DNA of 53,762 nucleotides from Acetobacteraceae bacterium (lineage in GTDB: Bacteria > Pseudomonadota > Alphaproteobacteria > Acetobacterales > Acetobacteraceae). Below, piece by piece: positions 42,462 through 53,468 of this stretch; position 1 is the first letter of the stretch, and each line of letters opens with the position of its first letter. Location of the stretch: NCBI GenBank assembly GCA_020848935.1, contig JADLHF010000175.1, positions 1-53,762 of the forward strand, given 5' to 3'. The notes under the pieces are model-generated. The model saw nothing but the letters and a program-made list of their open reading frames with translations, was not told the origin of the DNA and did not search any database. A program made the translations under genes and the position numbers.

Positions 42462-43673
42462 CTACACCATCGCGGGGCGCAGCCGCGGCCGGGGCCGTCC
42501 GTCGGCGCCAAAGACGATCTGCACGGTGCCGGCGATCAGGCCGATCAGCACACCGACCTGCCAGGCACGGTCGTAGCTGCCCAGCGTTTGCAGGATCAGC
42601 CCACCGCCCCAGGCACCGAGGAAGCTGCCGACCTGGTGGCTGAGGAAGGCGAGACTGGTCACCGTGGCCATGTAGCGCAGGCCGAACATCTGCGCGACCA
42701 GGCCCGCGGTCAGCGGCGAGACGCCCATCCACAGCAATCCCATGGTGGCGGCAAAGGCCAGCGTGGTCACGGGGCTCGGCGGAAACAGGAAGAACACGGC
42801 GATCGCGGCGCTGCGCAGCAGATACAGCAGCCCCAGCATCACGTGCTTCGGGTAGATACCGCCCAGCCAGCCCCAGGTGTAGGCGCCGGCAATGTTGAAG
42901 CCGCCGATCACCGCCAGCGACTGCGCCGACAGCATCGGGTCCATGCCGCACATCGACAGGTAGGTGGGCAGATGGGTGGTCAGGAACACCAGCTGCAACC
43001 CGCACACCATGAAGGCGCCGGCCATCACCAAAAAGGCGCGCCGGTGCAGGGCGGCGTGCAGCACCTCGCGGAAGCTGGTGGCCTCGCCACGCCTGGCGGG
43101 CAGCGGCACCAGGTCGGCGCGGCCCATGACGAAGGCAGCCGGGATCATCAGCAGTGCGAGGCCGAACATCGCCAGCATCGCCACCTGCCAGCCGGATGCC
43201 ATCAGCCCCTGGGCCAGCGGGGCGGCAATCAGCGTGCCGAGCGAGCCGCCGGCGGAAACGATGCCCAGTGCCCGGCTGCGCTGCGCCTCGGGCACCGCGC
43301 GGGCGGCGGCGCTGAGGTTCAGGCTGGCCGCGGTGCAGGACAGGGCAATGCCGAGCAACGGTCCGGTGCCCAGGCTGAGCCAGAGCGGCCCGGTGGCAAG
43401 GACCGCGCACAGGATGCCGGCGGCATACAGCACGGCGCCGGACATCGCCACGCGACGCAGGCCGAGGCGGTCCGACAGGGCGCCGACGAAAGGCTGCGAC
43501 AGGCCCCAGACCACGTTCTGCACCGCCACCGAGAAGGTGAAGTCGGCCACCGTGATGCCGGAATCGGTCATCGGCTGCATGAACAGGCCGAGGCTCTGGC
43601 GGATGCCCATCGCCAGGGACAGCAGCAGCGCGGCGCCAACCATGATCGGCCAGGCGCGGATGGTGGCAGGCAT
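42462..43673 (-). CDS. MFS transporter
   Basis: The 403-residue protein has 12 predicted helices. It starts MPATIRAWPIMVGAALLLSL and GIRQSLGLFMQPMTDSGITV, resembling the oxalate/formate or monocarboxylate-type MFS group. Loop 2-3 shows QPFVGALSDRLGLRRVAMSG. The central loop is short (RADLVPLPARRGEATSFREV). The substrate may be a small organic anion, but the sequence does not determine it. It is divergent from prmC. Confidence 0.87.
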   Translation of the reverse strand: MPATIRAWPIMVGAALLLSLAMGIRQSLGLFMQPMTDSGITVADFTFSVAVQNVVWGLSQPFVGALSDRLGLRRVAMSGAVLYAAGILCAVLATGPLWLSLGTGPLLGIALSCTAASLNLSAAARAVPEAQRSRALGIVSAGGSLGTLIAAPLAQGLMASGWQVAMLAMFGLALLMIPAAFVMGRADLVPLPARRGEATSFREVLHAALHRRAFLVMAGAFMVCGLQLVFLTTHLPTYLSMCGMDPMLSAQSLAVIGGFNIAGAYTWGWLGGIYPKHVMLGLLYLLRSAAIAVFFLFPPSPVTTLAFAATMGLLWMGVSPLTAGLVAQMFGLRYMATVTSLAFLSHQVGSFLGAWGGGLILQTLGSYDRAWQVGVLIGLIAGTVQIVFGADGRPRPRLRPAMV

Positions 43674-43819
43674 CGCGATCCCCCGTGCGTGAATATCACG
43701 CTAGGGGCCTCGGTGGCATGGCGGCAAGCAACCCGGCATGCGCGCAAAGCCGGGGTGCCATGCCGCTGCGTGCCGCCCGGATGCTGGCTGTGCGGGTCCC
43801 GCCATGCTTCAGCAACGCC

Positions 43820-44809
43820 ATGATCGCACCGCGCCCGGTATCCGCCCTGCTGGCCGAGGCCGTCGCCGCGCTGGCTGCCGCCGGGGTGGAGGCGCCAGTG
43901 CGCGAGGCGCGGCTGTTGCTGCTGCATGCCCTGGCCCGGCCCGTCGGCACGCTGCTGGACCGCGCAGAGCAGGTGCTGGCCCCGGGCTTTGCCGCCATGG
44001 TGGCGCGGCGGGTACGGCGCGAGCCGATGGCGCTGATCCTGGGTCGCCAGGGGTTCTGGACGCTGGAACTGGAGGTGTCGCGCGATACGCTGATCCCGCG
44101 CGCGGATTCCGAGGCGGTGGTGGAGGCCGCACTGGCCGCGCGGCCGGATGCGCGCCGGGTGCTGGACCTGGGCACCGGAACTGGCTGCCTGTTGTTGTCT
44201 GTTCTCAATGCGCTACCTTCTGCCTGGGGGGTTGGCAGCGACCTGTCGCCGGCCGCTGCGGCGCTGGCCGGGCGCAATGCCCGTGCCTGTGGTTTGGCAG
44301 ACAGGGCAGCGTTCCTGGCCGGCGATTGGGCCGCACCCCTGACGGGCCGCTTCGACCTGGTGCTGTCCAACCCGCCCTATATCCCGACCGTCGATCTGGG
44401 CATGTTGATGCCGGAAGTGGCCGACCACGAGCCCGCACGCGCATTGGATGGCGGGGCCGACGGGCTGGACGCCTATCGCCGCCTGGCCGAAGCCTTGCCG
44501 GGACTACTGGCACCGGGCGGGGTGGCGGTGCTGGAACTCGGCATCGGCCAGCACGAAACCGTGCCCGCCCTGGCGCGTGCCGCCGGACTGGCGGTGCTGG
44601 CGCTGCACCCCGACCTTGGCGGCGTGCCGCGCGCGCTGGTGTTGGGCTTTCCGCGCGGGCCGATGAAAAAACGTTTGGCAGGCGCGGCCGGCTTCGCTAG
44701 CTTGCAGTCCGTGCAACGGGAGCCTGCCTCAGGCCGGCTCCCCGGCCCCCAGGATGCGCAGCCGCGGGCTTCCAGCCGTGGCCGCCGGGGTGGACAGGTT
44801 GCGCAGTAG
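43820..44809 (+). CDS. prmC: Peptide chain release factor N5-glutamine methyltransferase
   Basis: PrmC (HemK) methylates the Gln of the GGQ loop of release factors. The 329-residue product has the N-terminal helical domain (SALLAEAVAALAAAGVEAPV to FWTLELEVSRDTLIPRADSE), the SAM motif VLDLGTGTGCLLLSVLNALP at about 113-132, and the catalytic NPPY at about 184-187 (LVLSNPPYIPTVDLGM). The methyltransferase should end near residue 280 (ALVLGFPRGP); a Gly/Arg/Gln-rich tail of about 45 residues is unusual. ATG 43820 gives a normal N-terminus. Unlike in many alphaproteobacteria, prfA is not next to it, but the DUF4167 gene is. Confidence 0.93.
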   Translation: MIAPRPVSALLAEAVAALAAAGVEAPVREARLLLLHALARPVGTLLDRAEQVLAPGFAAMVARRVRREPMALILGRQGFWTLELEVSRDTLIPRADSEAVVEAALAARPDARRVLDLGTGTGCLLLSVLNALPSAWGVGSDLSPAAAALAGRNARACGLADRAAFLAGDWAAPLTGRFDLVLSNPPYIPTVDLGMLMPEVADHEPARALDGGADGLDAYRRLAEALPGLLAPGGVAVLELGIGQHETVPALARAAGLAVLALHPDLGGVPRALVLGFPRGPMKKRLAGAAGFASLQSVQREPASGRLPGPQDAQPRASSRGRRGGQVAQ

Positions 44810-44929
44810 CCCATCGAGCGACACGGTCCGGCCCTTGCGGCCACGGCGACGGATGGCCCCGGCAGCGATTTCAGGGGCCTGCGCACCACCGCGAAACCGG
44901 CCGAAACAGGAAAGCGCGCCAGCAAACCA

Positions 44930-45403
44930 ATGAACATGAAACGTGCACGAGGCCGCAACTTCCGCCCGGGTGGTGGTGGTGGCGGGGGCGGTGGCCCGGT
45001 CCGGCATCAGAGCGGCAACATCCCGCTGAACCGCAACCATACTTTCGACAGCAGCGGCCCGGACCTGCGCGTGCGCGGCACCGCCCAGCAACTGTTCGAA
45101 AAATACCTCCAGCTCGGCCGCGACGCCTCCAGCAGCGGTGACCGGGTGATGGCGGAAAGCTATTTCCAGCATGCCGAGCATTATTTCCGCATCGTCAACG
45201 CCATAAACCAGGCGGCCCAGCATCAGGGCGGCCCGCAGGCCCAGCATGGCGGCGGCCAGCCACATCAGCAGCGCCATCACCGCGATGGCGACGGCGATGG
45301 CGAGGACGGCGACAGCCAGCCCGCCGGCTATGGCGAACAGCCCGGCGGCGCCCAGGTGGAAGTGCGCGAGATCCCGATCGCCGCGGCGCCATCGGACGCC
45401 TGA
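44930..45403 (+). CDS. DUF4167 domain protein
   Basis: The 157-residue protein begins MNMKRARGRNFRPGGGGGGG and then has the DUF4167 core SGNIPLNRNHTFDSSGPDLR, RGTAQQLFEKYLQLGRDASS and DRVMAESYFQHAEHYFRIVN. The tail is Gln/His/Gly-rich and ends with an acidic run. The basic N-terminus and low-complexity tail suggest nucleic acid binding; the function is unproven. It commonly follows prmC in alphaproteobacteria, as here, 120 bp downstream. Confidence 0.9.
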   Translation: MNMKRARGRNFRPGGGGGGGGGPVRHQSGNIPLNRNHTFDSSGPDLRVRGTAQQLFEKYLQLGRDASSSGDRVMAESYFQHAEHYFRIVNAINQAAQHQGGPQAQHGGGQPHQQRHHRDGDGDGEDGDSQPAGYGEQPGGAQVEVREIPIAAAPSDA

Positions 45404-45421
45404 TGTGTAGGCAGCCTGGCG

Positions 45422-46528
45422 CTATGCCAGGTGTTCGCCTTCCAGGTACTCCTGGCTGCGCATCTCCTCCAGCCGCGACGCGGTGCGCTCGAACATCGCC
45501 GCGTTCTCGCCGCGCTGGTAGAGTTGGTCCGGCATGGCCGCGGCCGAGGCGTACAGCTTCACCCGGTGGTCGTACAGCGTGTCCACCAGCACGATGAAGC
45601 GCCGCGCACGATCGAAATTGTCCGGTGACAGGCGCGGAATGCCGTCCAGCACCACGGTGTGGAAGCGCTCGGCAATGGCCAGGTAGTCGCCCGCGCCCAG
45701 CGCCGCGCCGCACAATGCCTCAAAATCGAAGCGGGCGACCTTGCCGGCGGCCAACGGCACCGTCACGGTGCGACCCATCACGGTAAGCTCCACCGCGCGT
45801 GGCCGTGCGCCACCGCCAAGCTTGGCAAACACCTCATCCAGTGCTGCGTCCGCCCGGCCATCCGCCGGCACGTGCCAGGTGGCCATGCCGCGCAGCCGAT
45901 GGCGACGGAAATCGCGGGCCGAATCCAGTTCGTACACATCGACATGCTGCTTCAGGATGGCGATGAACGGCAGGAATGCGTCCCGCCCCGGCTTCCCGCG
46001 GAACAGGTCGTCCGGCGCGGTGTTCGACGTCGCCACCATCACCACGCCGCGATCGAACAGCGCCTGGAACAACCGGCCCAGAATCAGCGCGTCGGCAATG
46101 TCGTGGACCTGGAACTCGTCGAAACACAGCAGCGCCGCCTCGGCAGACAGCTGGTCGGCCAGCGGCGGGATCGGGTCCTCGGTCTCGGGATGCGCCAGCT
46201 TGTGGGCGTGGAAGCGGGCATGCGCCTCCTGGATGAAGCGATGGAAATGGATGCGGCGGCGGCGCTTCACCGCGGCGGTTTCGTAGAACAGGTCCATCAG
46301 CATCGACTTGCCCCGGCCCACGGCACCGACAAGGTAAAGCCCCTTCGGCGCCGCCACCTTGGCCGGCGCGCGGCCAAACAGCCTGTCCAGCAGCCCCGGC
46401 GTCGGCGCCACTGGCGCGTAGCCACGCAATGTGTCGGAGAGCACCTGCAACCGCTCGGCGGCGGCGGCCTGGGCGGGATCGGCGGCGAGTTCACCCGTGG
46501 CGATGCGGGCGCGGTAGGCAGTCAGCAT
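45422..46528 (-). CDS. zapE: AFG1/ZapE-family ATPase
   Basis: ZapE is a cell-division and stress-related AAA ATPase related to yeast Afg1. The 368-residue product has Walker A LVGAVGRGKSMLMDLFYETA (about 66-85), HFHRFIQEAHARFHAHK, Walker B ALLCFDEFQVHDIADALILG, and the sensor block VVMVATSNTAPDDLFRGKPG. The C-terminus shows DGIPRLSPDNFDRARRFIVL and LYDHRVKLYASAAAMPDQLY, typical of the family. It lies downstream of acnA on the same strand, separated by about 180 bp of repeat DNA. Confidence 0.94.
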   Translation of the reverse strand: MLTAYRARIATGELAADPAQAAAAERLQVLSDTLRGYAPVAPTPGLLDRLFGRAPAKVAAPKGLYLVGAVGRGKSMLMDLFYETAAVKRRRRIHFHRFIQEAHARFHAHKLAHPETEDPIPPLADQLSAEAALLCFDEFQVHDIADALILGRLFQALFDRGVVMVATSNTAPDDLFRGKPGRDAFLPFIAILKQHVDVYELDSARDFRRHRLRGMATWHVPADGRADAALDEVFAKLGGGARPRAVELTVMGRTVTVPLAAGKVARFDFEALCGAALGAGDYLAIAERFHTVVLDGIPRLSPDNFDRARRFIVLVDTLYDHRVKLYASAAAMPDQLYQRGENAAMFERTASRLEEMRSQEYLEGEHLA

Positions 46529-46532
46529 GGAT

Positions 46533-46695
46533 AGGCGAGGGCTCTGCCCTCGACCCGCTGGGGGGAGGCCCCCCAGACCCCATTCGTTTGTTCGCCTCTG
46601 GTGAGAGGCGATAATGGCTGAGGGTGCAGGGGGTTCGGCCCCCTGCTGTCGTTCCTCGCGGCGCGCCTTCGCCGCGCGACGGGCAAAGCTCCCGG
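46533..46695. repeat. GC-rich palindromic repeat family 2, copy 2
   Basis: GCGAGGGCTCTGCCCTCGAC, then CCGCTGGGG, then a CCCCAGACCCCAT-type end, matches the copy near 50.8 kb. The second half holds GCAGGGGG-TTCGG-CCCCCTGC (46626-46646), a perfect 8-bp stem, and a GGCGCG/CGCGCC palindrome. It fills the gap between acnA and zapE; the 8-bp hairpin could terminate acnA. Confidence 0.7.
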
Positions 46696-46705
46696 CCTTC
46701 CTTGG

Positions 46706-49399
<2,694 letters not shown>

Positions 49400-49550
49400 G
49401 GTGGCTCTCTTCGCTGCTGTTGACGCGCGGCACGGACGGGTCACCCGCCAAGTGGCGGGTGGAGCCGCGCCACGGCCAGGTGCCAGGTGGTTCCGCGGGC
49501 GGGATTAGACCATAAGGCACCCCAGGTCCACATCGGGGCGAGGCATCAGC

Positions 49551-50141
49551 GTGCTGGAAGCCAGGAATTTGGCGGCGCTGCGCGGCGAGCGGCTGGTCTT
49601 CGCCAGGCTTGGCTTCGCCCTGCCGCGCGGCGGGGCGCTGCTGCTGGAGGGGCCGAATGGCGCCGGCAAGTCCACGCTGTTGCGCGTGCTGGCCGGGCTG
49701 GGCCGCGCCGAAGCCGGTACGCTGCACTGGGGGCGGCACGACCTGCTGACGGATCGGATCGCTCACGCCGAACGCGTCGCCTGGCTCGGCCACCTTGACG
49801 CCGTCAAGCCGGGGCTCGGGGTGGCGGAGAACCTGGCCTTCTGGGGCGGCAGGGCCGAGGTGGCCACGGCGCTGGACCGCATGGGGCTGCGGCGGCTGGC
49901 GGACCTGCCGGCGCGCATGTTGTCGGCGGGGCAAAGGCGCCGCCTGGCCCTGGCCCGCCTTGCCCTGTCCGCTGCGCCGATCTGGCTGCTGGACGAGCCC
50001 ACGCTGGGGCTGGACACCGCCGCCGTTGCCGCCCTGGGCAAGATGCTGGCCGATCATCTGGCCACCGGCGGCGTGGTGGTGGCCGCCACCCACCTGCCGT
50101 TGCCGCTGCCCGGCGCGCAGAGCCTGGCGATGGCGGCATGA
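49551..50141 (+). CDS. ccmA: Haem exporter ATP-binding protein CcmA
   Basis: CcmA is the ATPase of the CcmABCD system for cytochrome c maturation. The 196-residue product has Walker A LLEGPNGAGKSTLLRVLAGL (about 32-51), the ABC signature MLSAGQRRRLALARLALSAA, and Walker B IWLLDEPTLGLDTAAVAALG. The length is typical. It starts with GTG (49551); the usual ATG is absent. It overlaps ccmB by 4 bp. The cytochromes c' and b561 in the window would need this system (c' for haem attachment). Confidence 0.94.
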   Translation: MLEARNLAALRGERLVFARLGFALPRGGALLLEGPNGAGKSTLLRVLAGLGRAEAGTLHWGRHDLLTDRIAHAERVAWLGHLDAVKPGLGVAENLAFWGGRAEVATALDRMGLRRLADLPARMLSAGQRRRLALARLALSAAPIWLLDEPTLGLDTAAVAALGKMLADHLATGGVVVAATHLPLPLPGAQSLAMAA

Positions 50142-50794
50142 GGCGCCTTCTGGCCCGCGAACTGCGGCTGTCGCTGCGCCACGGCAGCGACAGCCTCGCC
50201 GCGCTGATGTTCTTCCTGCTGGCCGGCGCGCTGTTCCCGCTGGCCATCGGCCCGGCGCCGGAAACGCTGGGACGAATGGCGCCCGGCATCATCTGGGTCT
50301 GCGCCCTGCTGGCCGCCCTGCTGCCGCTGGACCGGCTGTTCGGCGCCGACCACGAGGACGGCTCGCTCGACCTCCTGCTGCTGTCCGGCCTGCCGGCGGC
50401 CGGGGTGGCGCTGGGCAAGGCCGCCGCCCACTGGTTGACCACCGGCCTGCCGCTGGTACTCGCTGCCGGGCCGCTGGCGGTGATGCTGCGGCTGGACGAA
50501 GCGGCGATCCCCGCCCTGCTGCTTGGCCTGCTGCCGGGCACCGCGGTGCTGTCGCTGCTCGGTACGATGGGGGCTGCGATGGTACTGGGCGCCCGGCGCG
50601 GCGGCGTGCTGCTGCCGCTGCTGGTGCTGCCGCTGGCCGCCCCGGTGCTGATCTTCGGTGCCGCCGCCGCCGATGCCGCTGCCGTCGGGCTGGCGGCGCG
50701 GCCGCATCTGCTGCTGCTGTGCGCGCTGTTCGCTGCCGCCCTGCCGCTGTGCCCGCTGGCTGCCGGTGCGGCGCTGCGGTCGGCGGCGGAGTAG
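50138..50794 (+). CDS. ccmB: Haem exporter permease CcmB
   Basis: CcmB is the membrane partner of CcmA. The 218-residue protein begins MRRLLARELRLSLRHGSDSL, a characteristic start, and has six hydrophobic segments. Visible blocks are HEDGSLDLLLLSGLPAAGVA and RRGGVLLPLLVLPLAAPVLI, the latter being a well conserved CcmB stretch. The gene overlaps ccmA (ATGA). ccmC and ccmD, which usually follow, are not present; a repeat and a DMT permease come next. Confidence 0.94.
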   Translation: MRRLLARELRLSLRHGSDSLAALMFFLLAGALFPLAIGPAPETLGRMAPGIIWVCALLAALLPLDRLFGADHEDGSLDLLLLSGLPAAGVALGKAAAHWLTTGLPLVLAAGPLAVMLRLDEAAIPALLLGLLPGTAVLSLLGTMGAAMVLGARRGGVLLPLLVLPLAAPVLIFGAAAADAAAVGLAARPHLLLLCALFAAALPLCPLAAGAALRSAAE

Positions 50795-50813
50795 CGGGAT
50801 GCGAGCAAAGGCA

Positions 50814-50878
50814 AGGCGAGGCTCCGCCCTCGACCCGCTTGGGCTTCGCCCCAGGCCCCATCACTTGGGGTTGGTCAC
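50814..50878. repeat. GC-rich palindromic repeat family 2, copy 3
   Basis: GCGAGGCTCCGCCCTCGACC, CGCTTGGGCTTCGCCCCAGG and CCCCATCACTTGGGG match the copy in front of zapE, with the same order of small palindromes. It separates ccmB from the DMT permease gene, ending just before that gene's start. Confidence 0.75.
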
Positions 50879-50884
50879 ATAGGT

Positions 50885-51766
50885 ATGCGCGGCAACAGCA
50901 TTTTTGCCGGAATGCTTCTGGGGGTGGCTGCTTATGCGCTGTTCGCGCTGAACGATGCCACCAACAAGTTCCTGGTCACCTCCCTGCCGGTGGCGCAGGC
51001 GCTGTTCTTCCGCAGCATGACCATCTCGCTGGGCTGCCTTGCGGTCGGGCGCGGACAGGTGGTGGCGGCCATCGTCGCCTCGCCGGTGCGTGCCCGCATG
51101 CTGGTCCGCGCGGTCATCACCCTGGTGGCCTGGCTGTGTTATTTCAGCGCCGCGCCGCTGCTGCCGTTCGCGCAGATGATGACGCTGTATTTCGCCTCGC
51201 CGATCATCACCACGCTACTGGCCACCCGGCTGCTGGATGAGCGCGTGAGTCCCGTCCGCTGGGCCTCGATCTTCCTGGGCTTCGCCGGCGTGGTGGTGTC
51301 CGCGGACCCGCGCGGCCTGCTGGCCGGCGAAACCCCGGCCTGGGCGATCGGCCTGGTGATGGCCGCCGCGGTGCTGTGGGCCCATGCCGCCATCATGATG
51401 CGCCAGATCGCCCGCCACGAGGGCGCGCTGGTGCAGATGCTGCTGCAGAACGGGTTCTTCCTCGTCGTCACCGGCGCCTGGACGGCGTTCCACTGGGTCG
51501 CGCCGTCGGCGCTGCAACTGATGCTGTTGATTGCCATCGGCGCAATCGGCGCCGGCGGCCAGTTGTTCCAGTTTGCCGCCATCCGCCGTGCCCCGGTGGC
51601 GGTGATGGCGGTGGTGGAATACAGCGGGCTGGTCTGGGCGTTCGCGCTGGGCTGGCTGATCTTCGCCGATGACCCGCCGATGGCGGTTTATCTCGGTGCC
51701 GCGATCATCCTGGCGGCCGGGATGTTCCTGGTCGCCATGGAACAGCGGGCGGGGCGGCGGAAATAA
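50885..51766 (+). CDS. EamA-type (DMT superfamily) permease
   Basis: The 293-residue protein has ten predicted transmembrane helices in two repeats, as in EamA/RhaT transporters. The first repeat begins IFAGMLLGVAAYALFALNDA and TLYFASPIITTLLATRLLDE; the second has AWAIGLVMAAAVLWAHAAIM and FAAIRRAPVAVMAVVEYSGL. Typical substrates are amino acids, nucleotides or drugs; the direction and substrate are not known. The gene is isolated between two repeats. Confidence 0.9.
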   Translation: MRGNSIFAGMLLGVAAYALFALNDATNKFLVTSLPVAQALFFRSMTISLGCLAVGRGQVVAAIVASPVRARMLVRAVITLVAWLCYFSAAPLLPFAQMMTLYFASPIITTLLATRLLDERVSPVRWASIFLGFAGVVVSADPRGLLAGETPAWAIGLVMAAAVLWAHAAIMMRQIARHEGALVQMLLQNGFFLVVTGAWTAFHWVAPSALQLMLLIAIGAIGAGGQLFQFAAIRRAPVAVMAVVEYSGLVWAFALGWLIFADDPPMAVYLGAAIILAAGMFLVAMEQRAGRRK

Positions 51767-51772
51767 GGGAAG

Positions 51773-51905
51773 GAGACGGGGGCACGGAGGATACGGAGAA
51801 CCAAAGAGGTCACAGAGGTATTCGGCTTCCAGTCGAAAACCTGGATCGGACGCCAATCTTCTCCGTGTTCTCTGTGGTCCTCGGTGTTCTCTGTGTCTCC
51901 GTCTC
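51773..51905. repeat. Long imperfect inverted repeat of CACGGAG/CACAGAG units
   Basis: The arm at 51773-51818 is roughly complementary to 51858-51905 (about three quarters of positions). Both consist of 10-12-base units such as CACGGAGGATA, CACAGAGG and, on the other strand, AACACCGAGGACC. The arms lie between convergent genes and could form a long hairpin acting as terminator on both strands. Confidence 0.75.
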
Positions 51906-51916
51906 GTTATCCTTAC

Positions 51917-52582
51917 CTACTTCAAATGCCGTCCAAAGAACGCGAACGTCCGCTCATGCGCCAACGCCGCGTCGGGCGCGGAAAAACTGTCGCGCTCGTC
52001 GCAGCCGAAGCCGTGCCGGGCACCGGGATAGACGAACACCTCCACCCCCGGCTGGGCCGCTCGGATTGCCTCGACATCGCTGAGCGGGATGCCGGTGTCC
52101 TTCTCGCCGAAATGCAACTGCACCGGGCAGCCCGGGCGTTCCATGCGCGTGCCGGCGACACCGCCGCCATACCAGCCATTGGCGGCGGTAAACTTGCTGG
52201 TCCGCGTCGCCCCCCACCACGCCACCGTGCCACCGAAGCAGTAGCCAACGATGCCCAGCTTGCGGCTGCCCAGCGCATTGGCCGCCGCCTCGACATCCAG
52301 CATCACCTGGTGGTCCGACAGCGTGCCGCGCAGGTCGCGCCCGGCCTTCACGTCGTCGGCGGTATAGCCGAGTTCGACGCCGCGCGAGGTCCGGTCGAAC
52401 AGGGCGGGGGCCATCACGGCGTAACCATTAGCGGCGAACTTCTCGCACATGTTGCGCATGTGGCCGTTCACGCCGAAGATTTCCTGGATCACCACCATGC
52501 CGGCGCGTGCATTGGCCGGCCCGGTTTGCCAGGCCGACAGCGTGTGGCCATCCCCGGCATTGAGCGTGATGAACTGACCCAT
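51917..52582 (-). CDS. Dienelactone hydrolase family protein
   Basis: The 221-residue alpha/beta hydrolase has the DLH hallmarks: VVIQEIFGVNGHMRNMCEKF near the N-terminus (the oxyanion/Glu region), the nucleophile Cys in VGYCFGGTVAWWGA (about 114), and the C-terminal ARHGFGCDERDSF with the catalytic His. The expected Asp precedes it in LHFGEKDTGIPLSDVEAIRA. It hydrolyses cyclic lactones such as dienelactone, or another carboxylic ester. The ATG at 52580-52582 is preferred; the upstream extension is arginine- and cysteine-rich and non-conserved. No aromatic degradation genes are near. Confidence 0.92.
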   Translation of the reverse strand: MGQFITLNAGDGHTLSAWQTGPANARAGMVVIQEIFGVNGHMRNMCEKFAANGYAVMAPALFDRTSRGVELGYTADDVKAGRDLRGTLSDHQVMLDVEAAANALGSRKLGIVGYCFGGTVAWWGATRTSKFTAANGWYGGGVAGTRMERPGCPVQLHFGEKDTGIPLSDVEAIRAAQPGVEVFVYPGARHGFGCDERDSFSAPDAALAHERTFAFFGRHLK

Positions 52583-52630
52583 GGCGCGCGCCCCCTTGTT
52601 TGCGTGTTTCTCGCCCGGCAGGATGGCGCG

Positions 52631-52813
52631 ATGGCCGAACTCGTCAACCTCCGCCGGATCAAGAAGGCCCGCGAGGCCGCAGCACGCGCCGCGCAGGCGC
52701 AGCAGAACCGGGTCCTGCACGGCCGCACCAAGGCCGAGAAGGTGCGCGATCAGTCTCTACGGGAAAAATCGGAACGGAAAATCACCGGCGCCAAGATTGA
52801 AAATACTAAATAA
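52631..52813 (+). CDS. DUF4169 small protein
   Basis: The 60-residue, highly basic protein MAELVNLRRIKKAREAAARA continues into QNRVLHGRTKAEKVRDQSLR, the DUF4169 signature found in alphaproteobacteria. The length is typical. The function is unknown; the composition suggests RNA or ribosome association. It is divergent from the dienelactone hydrolase gene with a 48-bp gap, so promoters would overlap. The last ten codons become A/T-rich, as in the DNA that follows. Confidence 0.88.
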   Translation: MAELVNLRRIKKAREAAARAAQAQQNRVLHGRTKAEKVRDQSLREKSERKITGAKIENTK

Positions 52814-52830
52814 GAGACTATAGCAAAATT

Positions 52831-53447
52831 TCAAGCAATTTTATAGTTATATAGAAACAAAAACACATTCCAAAAAAGATTAACAGCCAAATAATAGTAT
52901 ACACTGAACGGGGGAAGACTCGAAATGGTCTCATGGTTATGAGTTTTCCGACGCACTCCCTGCTTCTTAATATTTATCACATCCGGCAGTTTTGGAATCG
53001 AAAGAAGCTCAATCTGAAATGATTCTTTGGGGCAATATTCGGCAATTTAATCGTAAATCGACCATCTGGGTTGACGATAGTATCATACGAACGCACTGGC
53101 CAGATGTTGAAATTTTCTGGTTTAAAATTAAACATGATCTCAACATCAGTCGCGGGAATTCGCCCAGCATTCAATATAAATACTGAGGCAGTATGAACTA
53201 AAAGAGTCGGAAGAACTTCCGTGTCAGTATTTTTAATAAGAAAATTAAATGAATGCGGGCTCGACCATAATATTTTTGCCCGAGATCTAAATATGAACAA
53301 AACTATTGCAACAACAATGCTCAGCGCAGCAGAGCTAAGTTCTTTCTGAAAAGTGGCGAAGAACCAAGCCATATTTATAGTTCGTCCATTTACTGTCCAA
53401 GAAAAGGAGTGCGGCGTTGCGACTCGCAACGCGCTCTCAGGCAGCAT
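52831..53447 (-). pseudogene. AT-rich membrane protein gene, apparently frameshifted
   Basis: The minus-strand frame 53447-52977 encodes 156 residues and stops in FRFQNCRM. It has a TM helix (ELSSAALSIVVAIVLFIFRS) and an extracytoplasmic-looking domain (TSVF-like TASVFILNAGRIPATDVEI, FNIWPVRSYDTIVNPDGRFT), resembling a widespread uncharacterised family. After a one-base shift in an AAAA run near 52991, the frame stays open for 52 more codons to 52831 (LPDVINIKKQGVRRKTHN... ending in a second hydrophobic helix), which looks like the missing C-terminus. The start could be 53447 or 53372. GC content is far below that of neighbours, indicating horizontal transfer. The frameshift could be a sequencing error. 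Confidence 0.55.
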
Positions 53448-53468
53448 TGGATCATGATTGCGTCCGCG

